This document shows, piece by piece, positions 43,384-50,694 of a stretch of DNA of 64,000 nt; the first letter of the stretch is position 1, and every line of letters begins with the position of its first letter. The stretch comes from Danxiaibacter sp048498555. GTDB lineage: Bacteria > Bacteroidota > Bacteroidia > Chitinophagales > Chitinophagaceae. The stretch is from contig JBEHXT010000002.1 in NCBI GenBank assembly GCA_048498555.1, positions 186,001 to 250,000 on the forward strand, read 5' to 3'. The translations under genes and the position numbers were made by a program. A model generated the notes under the pieces. It searched no databases, was not told where the DNA came from, and was given only the letters and a program-made list of their open reading frames with translations.

Positions 43384-44202
43384 TTATTTCACTTTATAAT
43401 TTTTCCCTATAGTAAAGGGAAATGTTTGAGGTTTATTAAACTCAAACTGTTTGTACGTGAGATTAATATCCAATTTTGATTTTTCAGCCACAGAAATGCG
43501 CCGGTTTTTTGAAAAAAGGAATTGATCAACTTTTTCAAACTCTTCATAGGTGATGTCGCAGGTGCGGTTACGCATGGTGTTTACATCATCAAGTTTACTG
43601 TGCAGGATGCGGAAATCACTTGTATCAAAAGTAACCAGGTTTTTAAACAGTTTGCCCATTGTCATTACCAGCAATTCTTTGCCGTTGGTGCGATAGGACA
43701 CAATATTGCTATCCAGGAAAATCGGATTTCCAACAATTAAATCCTGAAGGTTATAAAAGTTCAATGGCACTTCAGATAACTCTTGAAGGTAGCTAATGCT
43801 TCTGTATTGAATTGTTTTTTTCAATTTGTTCATTAACTGAACACTATCCTTATTAATAAGGAGCCTGAATCCTTCAATACCTAACGGGCCGGTCAGCGAT
43901 ATCCATATCAGGCTGTCTTTTTGCATACGGATATTCGCCGTTGCCTGATCGCTTCCGTTTTTACCTTCATACTCAACTTTAATCTTTGCACTAAAAGTGG
44001 TGAAGTTGATCTTGTTTTTTTGAACGGTGGAGATAATATTTTTTATAAGCGCTATAGAATCTACTTTTTCCTCTGGCTTAATAACTACCGTCTGCGATGT
44101 ATCTTTCTTAGAAATCGCATTCTCTATTCGCTGAACTTTTTTAGCAGGCCTGCATGATGCCAATACAACAATGCCAGCCAGTATATAACAGGCTACTTTC
44201 AT
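43384..44202 (-). CDS. DUF4292 lipoprotein
   Basis: The 272 residues have a lipobox LASC (Cys17) and the DUF4292 pattern FTTFSAKIKVEYEG, IRMQKDSLIWISLTGPLGIEG, LQDLIVGNPIF. DUF4292 proteins are common in Bacteroidota and fold like LolB/LolA lipoprotein carriers; function is not established. It lies between dut and envC, with 47 and 61 bases to its neighbours, in one transcription direction. Confidence 0.85.
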   Translation of the reverse strand: MKVACYILAGIVVLASCRPAKKVQRIENAISKKDTSQTVVIKPEEKVDSIALIKNIISTVQKNKINFTTFSAKIKVEYEGKNGSDQATANIRMQKDSLIWISLTGPLGIEGFRLLINKDSVQLMNKLKKTIQYRSISYLQELSEVPLNFYNLQDLIVGNPIFLDSNIVSYRTNGKELLVMTMGKLFKNLVTFDTSDFRILHSKLDDVNTMRNRTCDITYEEFEKVDQFLFSKNRRISVAEKSKLDINLTYKQFEFNKPQTFPFTIGKNYKVK

Positions 44203-44249
44203 TCAAATTGTTCTTTACTTAATTTAGGTATTCGTTTTTCAAAAGGTTA

Positions 44250-44696
44250 CTAAAGTTTTCCTGTATGGCCGAAACCACCTTCACCTCTTACAGTTTCCGT
44301 AAGTTCATCCACCAATAACCATTCCACCCGTTCTACCTGCTGAATAACCATCTGTGCAATACGGTCACCATGATTAATTTCATGATTTTCCGCTGACAGA
44401 TTAATCAAAATCACTTTCACTTCCCCGCGGTAGTCAGAATCGATGGTTCCTGGCGTATTCAGGCAGGTGATTCCATGTTTAATGGCGAGGCCGCTTCTTG
44501 GCCTTACCTGCGCTTCATACCCATCGGGCAGTTCCATAAATAACCCGGTAGGAACAAGCGCCCGCTCAAGAGGCTTCAGCACTATAGTTTCGGTCAGGTT
44601 AGCGCGAATATCCATTCCTGCGGATCCGGAAGTGGCATATGAAGGCAATGGATTTTCGGACGTATTGACTATTCGAACTGAAATCGGACTATTCAT
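44250..44696 (-). CDS. dut: dUTP diphosphatase
   Basis: The 148 residues carry the five trimeric dUTPase motifs: SAGMDIRA, RPRSGLAIKHG, NTPGTIDSDYRGEVKV, GDRIAQMVIQ and RGEGGFGHTG. It hydrolyses dUTP to dUMP, protecting DNA from uracil and feeding dTMP synthesis. Confidence 0.96.
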   Translation of the reverse strand: MNSPISVRIVNTSENPLPSYATSGSAGMDIRANLTETIVLKPLERALVPTGLFMELPDGYEAQVRPRSGLAIKHGITCLNTPGTIDSDYRGEVKVILINLSAENHEINHGDRIAQMVIQQVERVEWLLVDELTETVRGEGGFGHTGKL

Positions 44697-44752
44697 TTGT
44701 AATTGTATTCTTAAAATGTATTAGCAGAAAAATCTATAATCTTCACCTCTTT

Positions 44753-45229
44753 TTATGCCTGCAATAATACGGAAGCATAAGCAACGAGCCCTTCTTCGCG
44801 GCCGACAAAACCCATTTTTTCGGTGGTAGTGGCTTTTACGGAGACGTCTTTTTCGGTAATGCCAACTATCTGGGCAATTACCTGCTGCATTTGGGGAATA
44901 AAAGGTTTTATTTTAGGTTCCTGCAAGCAAAGAGATGAATCGATGTTTACTACCTGGTAGCCTTCTGCTTTTACAAGTTCAACCGTTCTTTTCAATAATA
45001 TTTTGCTGTCTATTCCTTTAAATTCATCAGAGGTATCGGGAAAATGATATCCAATATCGCCCAGAGCCGCTGCTCCAAGAAGCGCGTCGCAAATAGCATG
45101 AAGCAGCACGTCTGCATCACTATGGCCCAGTGCGCCTTTTGTGTGAGGTACTTTTACCCCTCCTATCCATAAATCCCTTTCTTCCACTAACCGATGAAAG
45201 TCGATGCCAAACCCAACTCTTATTTTCAT
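44753..45229 (-). CDS. ispF: 2-C-methyl-D-erythritol 2,4-cyclodiphosphate synthase
   Basis: From the ATG at 45229 the protein has 158 residues, the family length. Motifs: GFGIDFHRL (zinc ligands D and H), GALGHSDADVLLHAICDALLGAA, DIGYHFPDTS and KATTTEKMGFVGREEG. It forms the cyclodiphosphate that IspG (24 kb) converts. A start at 45262 adds 11 residues not seen in the family. Confidence 0.96.
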   Translation of the reverse strand: MKIRVGFGIDFHRLVEERDLWIGGVKVPHTKGALGHSDADVLLHAICDALLGAAALGDIGYHFPDTSDEFKGIDSKILLKRTVELVKAEGYQVVNIDSSLCLQEPKIKPFIPQMQQVIAQIVGITEKDVSVKATTTEKMGFVGREEGLVAYASVLLQA

Positions 45230-45295
45230 TACGCGTTTGTTTAATATGTCGTTGCAAAACAAGCTTTTACCTCTCGGCTCAAGGCTTAAAATAAA

Positions 45296-45324
45296 GGAGC
45301 GAAGGTAACAACTACCTTCGCTCC
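45296..45324 (-). terminator. Terminator after porV
   Basis: GGAGCGAAGGTA pairs exactly with TACCTTCGCTCC around a 5-nt loop, with a T-run on the minus strand. Confidence 0.85.
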
Positions 45325-45350
45325 ATAAAAGTTTTTAACTATTCAAGTGA

Positions 45351-46490
45351 TTATTCTGATTTTTCAAGATCGAATGTAAGCCCCAATCTAAGGGTGTTAG
45401 ACAACGGGTTGCGGGTTACACCATTTCCCGAAGGAGCGAGGTATGAAAAATTAATACCGATGAAATTGTATTTCACGCCCACACCTGCTGTAAAATATCT
45501 TCTATCGCCAGCCTCTTTTGTTTCATAATAATAACCGGCACGCGCAAAAAACTGATCGTTGTAGTTAAATTCAGCACCTAATGCTACGCTAAATGCTTTG
45601 TTGCTGAATGACTTGAACCAGCTGGAGAAGATGCCAATATTGTGATAATCATTAATTGCCGCATTGTCAACTGCAGAATCGCCAGTTATTACCGGAGGTG
45701 CTGGAACCAGTAACTTATTTACATCTGCAGTGAGCGAAAATTTGCTCGTTTCCTCAACAACCCAGGTGTATGAACCACCAAGCCCCAGGTTTGCAGGAAT
45801 AAATTCTTTGGTTATCGCATTGTCGGTATAGCCGATTTTCGATCCGAGATTGGTTACCGCAAATCCCCACGCAAATCCCTGGCCCTGTTCATCTTTCAAA
45901 TCGTTATATAAGGAAATATCACCGGCAACGGACGTTCCTGCCTTGTAGGAAACGCCATTAGCGGTAATGCCTTTAGCAAGGCTGGAATTAATATATCTAA
46001 GCGCAACGCCCATGCTCAACCTGTCCGTGAGCTTGCGCGTATAACCGAAATCAAGGCCAAATTCGCGGGGCCTGCTTGAGCCGATAGGATTTCCCATCGC
46101 ATCCGTAAAATCAATATTTCCCATATTGAAATACCTAACCCCCATGTTAATAGCCTGTTCATCATCCAACTTATAATATCCGGATGCTGCCACCAGGTAT
46201 ACGTCTTTTGTAATATCTCTCAGCCAGGGCGTGTAATTAAGGGCGATTCCTGAATTGCTTTTTGCAAAAGGTACCTTCGAAAGATTATAAAATCCGGAGC
46301 TGGCATCGGGCGCTGTTGAAATTCCAACATCTCCCATACCACCTGCACGGGCATCTGGAGAGATTCTTAAAAATGGAACTGCCGTTGTAACAACATTTAT
46401 AGAGTTATCGGATTGAGAAAATGCCACATTAGAACTACATATAAACCCCACAAGCAAGCCTGCAGCAAATTTTAATGGTTTCTTATTCAT
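45351..46490 (-). CDS. porV: Type IX secretion system outer membrane protein PorV (LptO)
   Basis: The 379 residues have a signal peptide ending VAFSQ and the PorV opening VPFLRISPDARAGGMGDVGIST, followed by barrel strands to the C-terminus. PorV carries type IX substrates at the outer membrane and hands them to the PorU sortase. gldJ lies on the other strand 316 bp away. In Flavobacterium johnsoniae porU lies between porV and gldJ; here it does not. Confidence 0.93.
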   Translation of the reverse strand: MNKKPLKFAAGLLVGFICSSNVAFSQSDNSINVVTTAVPFLRISPDARAGGMGDVGISTAPDASSGFYNLSKVPFAKSNSGIALNYTPWLRDITKDVYLVAASGYYKLDDEQAINMGVRYFNMGNIDFTDAMGNPIGSSRPREFGLDFGYTRKLTDRLSMGVALRYINSSLAKGITANGVSYKAGTSVAGDISLYNDLKDEQGQGFAWGFAVTNLGSKIGYTDNAITKEFIPANLGLGGSYTWVVEETSKFSLTADVNKLLVPAPPVITGDSAVDNAAINDYHNIGIFSSWFKSFSNKAFSVALGAEFNYNDQFFARAGYYYETKEAGDRRYFTAGVGVKYNFIGINFSYLAPSGNGVTRNPLSNTLRLGLTFDLEKSE

Positions 46491-46806
46491 TCTTGGTGTT
46501 TAATAAATTTAAGGTCAGCCAATAAATAACGCTATTGGCAGCCGTTTAAGTATTGTAAAAATGTGCAGGTAGAAATCAGATCAATAAGTGTTAATTTTAG
46601 TAGCTAGGTTTGTTGGTGAACAAATGTGCTATTTTTTTGCCACTTTTACAAAATCTATACAATTATTTCCTGCAATGTTGTTAAAATTTAAATCTTTTAA
46701 CCCCTAGATTTGCATCTCTGAAATCCATTATATTCGCAAAATGTAAGATTGGGAACAATAAAATATTTATTGATACCGTTCATATTCTGTAAAACCGGCT
46801 TTAACA
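46491..46806. other. 316-bp divergent region porV / gldJ
   Basis: AT-rich and without a credible ORF. It holds a -7 match for gldJ (46705-46712). I see no clear porV promoter and no repeat. Confidence 0.5.
46705..46712 (+). promoter_or_regulatory. Candidate -7 element of gldJ
   Basis: TAGATTTG followed by CATC is an exact match about 95 nt before the ATG. The nearest TTG (46678-46680) is 24 nt upstream, slightly long. Confidence 0.4.
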
Positions 46807-48354
46807 ATGGTAAAAACACTTAAAAACAGTATTCTGGCCTTTCTACTGCTTAGCATGGCTTCTTCTTGTAGTCTTTTTCATAAGAAACAAGATAAATCCA
46901 CGGTAACAGGATGGAACTACAATGATAAAAACCAGGGAGGATTTTATGTACCGAAAGCAAAGGACATTAAAACCGGCCCGGGTTTGGTATTTGTGCAGGG
47001 TGGTACCTTCACAATGGGCGCTACACAGGAAGATGTTATGGGCGACTGGAACAATGCTCCGCGCCGCGTTACTGTAAACTCATTTTTTATTGACAAAACA
47101 GAAGTAGCAAACGTTCACTATAGGGAATACCTGTATTGGCTGGAAAATGTTTTCTCCGATCCTCAATATGCTTCCGTTGTTAAAAATGCGCTACCAGATA
47201 CCCTGGTTTGGCGTAGCGAACTGGCATACAATGAACCAATAGTAGAATATTATTTCCGTCACCCGGCATACAACTACTATCCCGTGGTTGGCGTAACCTG
47301 GCAGCAGGCTCACGATTTTTGTATCTGGAGAACAGACCGTGTTAACCAGATTGAATTAATCAACGAGGGCTATCAGAACAAAAACGTGTTAAAGCAGGAG
47401 TTGAATGGTGGTGGCCAGGAAAACTTCAATACCAAATCATATTTGATGGGTGAATACCAGGGTGTTCCCGGTAAACCCAAAAAGAATCCTCTAAAAGATG
47501 CGCAAGGGCGCCCACGCACAACAGTTAAGTTTGAAGATGGTATATTGTTACCAGATTACAGGCTTCCAACAGAAGCAGAGTGGGAATATGCAGCGCTGGC
47601 TTATATCAGTTCAAACCCTCAACCTCGCAAAAGCGAAAAGAAAAGAGGGGAAGAGTTGATTGCTAACAAACAAATATACGCATGGCAGAACGACGGTTTC
47701 GACAACCTGAGATCTACGAGGCATGGCGCATGGCAAGGTGCATTTCTTGCAAACTTTAAACGTGGTAATGGTGACTACATGGGTACTGCAGGTGGTTTGA
47801 ACGACCGTTCAGCAATCCCTTCTGAAGTAACTTCATTTTTCCCCAACGCATTTGGCCTTTATAACATGAGTGGTAACGTAAGCGAATGGGTTGCTGACGT
47901 GTACAGGCCTACTACCGGATTGGAAGAAGATGACTTCAACCCATACCGTGGTAATATATTTAAAAAGCTGGATCTAAGCGGTGGTGAAGGCAATCTTCGT
48001 GACAGCCTGGGCCGCATGAAATATATTCCTGAGAATGATTCAACATTGCGTAACCGCAGGAACTACCAGCGTTCTTACGCTATCGACTTCCTTGATGGTG
48101 ATTCTTTAAGCCAGGTTAATTACGGCTATGGTATCACTACCCTCATTAGCGACAAATCAAGGGTTTACAAAGGCGGTAGCTGGAATGATATGCCTTACTG
48201 GTTAAGCCCCGGTACACGCCGTTTTATGGAAGAAGATCAGAGCAGCAATGCTATCGGATTCCGTTGTGCAATGACGCACTATGGAGCTCCTGAAGGCACT
48301 GCAGCTAAGACTAAGACCGGTAACTTCTTCCCGAAACGCAGACAAAAGAGATAA
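46807..48354 (+). CDS. gldJ: Gliding motility lipoprotein GldJ (SUMF1/FGE fold)
   Basis: The 515 residues have lipobox SMASSC (Cys21) and a formylglycine-generating-enzyme-like domain: GPGLVFVQGGTFTMGATQEDVMGDWNNAPRRV in pattern, then YPVVGVTWQQAHDFCIWRTDRVN, RLPTEAEWEYAA, FGLYNMSGNVSEWVADVY and KGGSWNDMPYWLSPGTRR. The TGWNYNDKNQGGF opening and MGDWNN separate it from GldK. GldJ is an outer-membrane lipoprotein needed for gliding and type IX secretion. Confidence 0.9.
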   Translation: MVKTLKNSILAFLLLSMASSCSLFHKKQDKSTVTGWNYNDKNQGGFYVPKAKDIKTGPGLVFVQGGTFTMGATQEDVMGDWNNAPRRVTVNSFFIDKTEVANVHYREYLYWLENVFSDPQYASVVKNALPDTLVWRSELAYNEPIVEYYFRHPAYNYYPVVGVTWQQAHDFCIWRTDRVNQIELINEGYQNKNVLKQELNGGGQENFNTKSYLMGEYQGVPGKPKKNPLKDAQGRPRTTVKFEDGILLPDYRLPTEAEWEYAALAYISSNPQPRKSEKKRGEELIANKQIYAWQNDGFDNLRSTRHGAWQGAFLANFKRGNGDYMGTAGGLNDRSAIPSEVTSFFPNAFGLYNMSGNVSEWVADVYRPTTGLEEDDFNPYRGNIFKKLDLSGGEGNLRDSLGRMKYIPENDSTLRNRRNYQRSYAIDFLDGDSLSQVNYGYGITTLISDKSRVYKGGSWNDMPYWLSPGTRRFMEEDQSSNAIGFRCAMTHYGAPEGTAAKTKTGNFFPKRRQKR

Positions 48355-48371
48355 GGAAAAGGTAAAATAAG

Positions 48372-48406
48372 AAAAAGCCATTTTGCAGTTGCAAAGTGGC
48401 TTTTTT
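48372..48406 (+). terminator. Terminator after gldJ
   Basis: AAAAGCCATTTTGC pairs with GCAAAGTGGCTTTT (one G-U) around AGTT, followed by T residues. Confidence 0.9.
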
Positions 48407-48423
48407 CGTTTTACACAATTGGG

Positions 48424-48463
48424 TGAATGTGCGAATGTGTGAATGCACGAATGTGGAAATGAA
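48424..48463. repeat. Octamer array (TGAATGTG type), inverted copy
   Basis: Words TGAATGTG, CGAATGTG, TGAATGCA, CGAATGTG, GAAATGAA in perfect phase. It is the reverse complement of the CACATTCR words at 48637-48716. Confidence 0.75.
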
Positions 48464-48510
48464 AGATCGCCTGGCCCGCTGGATTAACAAACCAGCGAAT
48501 CTGGCTCATA

Positions 48511-48545
48511 AAAAAGCGCTGACATCATTCTGCCAGCGCCTGAAA
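48511..48545 (-). terminator. Terminator after the MsbA-like gene
   Basis: AAAAAAGCGCTGACA and TGCCAGCGC pair with one mismatch; on the minus strand the stem is followed by T residues. It lies about 175 bases past the transporter stop codon. Confidence 0.5.
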
Positions 48546-48636
48546 AAATATTCGGATAATAATTGATACCCTTGTTTTTGATCTGATACTTCAACCCTTT
48601 CTTCTATCATGTTCTCATCAACCCTTCGTTCGCCTG

Positions 48637-48716
48637 CACATTCGCACACCTACCAATTCGCACATCCATGCATTCACACATCTACACATTCGCATATTCA
48701 CTCATTCGCAAATTCG
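48637..48716. repeat. Octamer array (CACATTCG type), 10 units
   Basis: Ten 8-nt words without a phase break: CACATTCG, CACACCTA, CCAATTCG, CACATCCA, TGCATTCA, CACATCTA, CACATTCG, CATATTCA, CTCATTCG, CAAATTCG. It ends two bases before the stop codon of the minus-strand ABC exporter gene. Confidence 0.88.
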
Positions 48717-48718
48717 CC

Positions 48719-50554
48719 CTAGTTTTTTCCGTTAACGCTAAGTGCTGCAACTTCAGATGCAACCGCATATTTTCTTTCTCCAATCTGCTGGCGCCACATG
48801 GCGTAATACAATCCCTTCTCGGTTATCAATTCCTGGTGGGTGCCTACTTCAACAATGCGGCCTCTTTCTAAAACAAATATTCTGTCGGCATGCATAATTG
48901 TACTTAAACGATGTGCGATCAACACAGTTATTTGCTCTTTGGCTGCAGAGATATCTTTAATAGTTGATGTAATTTCTTCTTCCGTTATAGAATCCAAAGC
49001 AGAAGTAGCTTCATCAAAAATCAGCAATCTGGGTTTTCTTAATAAGCTGCGTGCAATGCTTAGACGCTGCTTCTCCCCTCCGCTAAGCTTAAGGCCACCT
49101 TCACCAATAACTGTCTCTATACCTTTTTCGGCCCTTTCTAATAAGTTCTGACAACTAGCTTTATACAACGCATCCATTAGTTGTTCTTCATTTGCTGTAG
49201 GATTTACAAAAAGTAAATTCTCTCTTATTGTCCCGGCGAACAACTGCGTATCCTGGGTTACGAAACCTATTTGTGTACGCAGTTCGTCGAAATGAATGTC
49301 GTCACTGTCTGTGTTGTTATATAATATTCTGCCTTCCTGTGCCCTGTATAAACCGACAAGCAGTTTTACGAGTGTGCTTTTACCTGCACCAGATGGGCCA
49401 ACAAAAGCAATGGTATCTCCCCTATTTACATCAAAACTGATATTCTCCAACGCTTTAAATTGAGCTGACTGGTGTTTAAAACTAACATTGTCAAAAGTGA
49501 GTTCGTTAATTTTTCCGATTGATGCTGGTTTTAAAGGAGCCGGTTCAACTTTTCTAAGCATTAGGTTATGAAAGTTCTCAAGCGACGCCTGGGCCTCACG
49601 ATAGGAAAGGATGATGTTACCGACTTCCTGCAACGGACCGAAAACAAAGAACGAATAAAAAGTCAGCGTCATTACTTCTCCTGCTGTAAGCTTTCCTCTA
49701 AAAACCAGCCATGCCAATGCAAACATGATCACCTGGCGCAAAAAATTCACAAACGTTCCCTGTATAAAACTCAAGGCACGCAAGCTTTTCACTTTTTTTA
49801 GCTCGAGGCCCAGAATTTTATAAGTGTTCTGGTTCAGGCGGTTTATCTCCTGCTCACTTAAACCAAGGCTTTTTACCAGTTCGATATTTCTAAGCGATTC
49901 CGTTGTGCTTCCCGCAAGGGCATTTGTTTCCTTTACAATGTTTTTCTGAATGACCTTAATTTTCTTACTGAGTACATTCATCAACGTTGCCAGCCCAACC
50001 ATCCCAACAATATAAATCGGCATAATTGACCAGTGCAGATTGAATGAATAGACAGAAATGAAAATTACTCCCACCAGCACCGTAAACAACACGTTAACGA
50101 AAGAAAGAATAAACTTCTCCGAGTCTGTTCTTACTTTGGAGAGCGTTGATAATGTTTCGCCGGAACGTTGATCCTCAAAATCCGAAAATGGAAGTTTCAT
50201 GGAATGTTTTAATCCATCGGTAAAAATCTTTGCACCAAATTTTTGAACGATAACGTTGCTAAAATAATCCTGGAAAGCTTTTGCAATTCTTGATACCATT
50301 GCCACTCCAATGAATATGCCCAAAAAACTCAGTACACCCCAAACAAATTCCGACTGAGTCCTGACACCGTCTGCTACAAAATTCTTCTTTGCATCGAAAT
50401 GTCCGTATTCAAGTGGATGTGTGAGGTATTTATCAAGTAGTTTACCAAAAAAATAAGGATCAAGCATTGAGAAAACCTGGTTAATAGCCGCCATCAGCAA
50501 AGCAAGACCCACAAGCCATTTATACGGCTTCAAATACTGCATTAAAATTTTCAT
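48719..50554 (-). CDS. ABC exporter, fused permease and ATPase (MsbA/LmrA type)
   Basis: The 611 residues form a complete half-transporter: six spans (about 15-330), Walker A GPSGAGKSTLVKL, Q-loop IGFVTQDTQLF, signature LSGGEKQRLS, Walker B LLIFDEATSALD and H-loop AHRLSTI. It should work as a homodimer exporting lipids, peptides or drugs; the substrate is not defined by sequence. Divergent from spoT. Confidence 0.93.
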   Translation of the reverse strand: MKILMQYLKPYKWLVGLALLMAAINQVFSMLDPYFFGKLLDKYLTHPLEYGHFDAKKNFVADGVRTQSEFVWGVLSFLGIFIGVAMVSRIAKAFQDYFSNVIVQKFGAKIFTDGLKHSMKLPFSDFEDQRSGETLSTLSKVRTDSEKFILSFVNVLFTVLVGVIFISVYSFNLHWSIMPIYIVGMVGLATLMNVLSKKIKVIQKNIVKETNALAGSTTESLRNIELVKSLGLSEQEINRLNQNTYKILGLELKKVKSLRALSFIQGTFVNFLRQVIMFALAWLVFRGKLTAGEVMTLTFYSFFVFGPLQEVGNIILSYREAQASLENFHNLMLRKVEPAPLKPASIGKINELTFDNVSFKHQSAQFKALENISFDVNRGDTIAFVGPSGAGKSTLVKLLVGLYRAQEGRILYNNTDSDDIHFDELRTQIGFVTQDTQLFAGTIRENLLFVNPTANEEQLMDALYKASCQNLLERAEKGIETVIGEGGLKLSGGEKQRLSIARSLLRKPRLLIFDEATSALDSITEEEITSTIKDISAAKEQITVLIAHRLSTIMHADRIFVLERGRIVEVGTHQELITEKGLYYAMWRQQIGERKYAVASEVAALSVNGKN

Positions 50555-50694
50555 ACTTTACTTCAAATTATTTAGTGAAATTAATCAGATAAATGACAAC
50601 AAAGAACAACTAACCTCTGTTAGCACGCTCTACAACAGTGTGCAGCCCGCAATTTTTATTAAGCTTTAGAATACAATTTGTAAATTCGTTGTGT

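Noticed and set aside
4823..48716. Word arrays as CRISPR arrays
   Set aside because: Units are 7-9 nt with no spacers and no cas genes.
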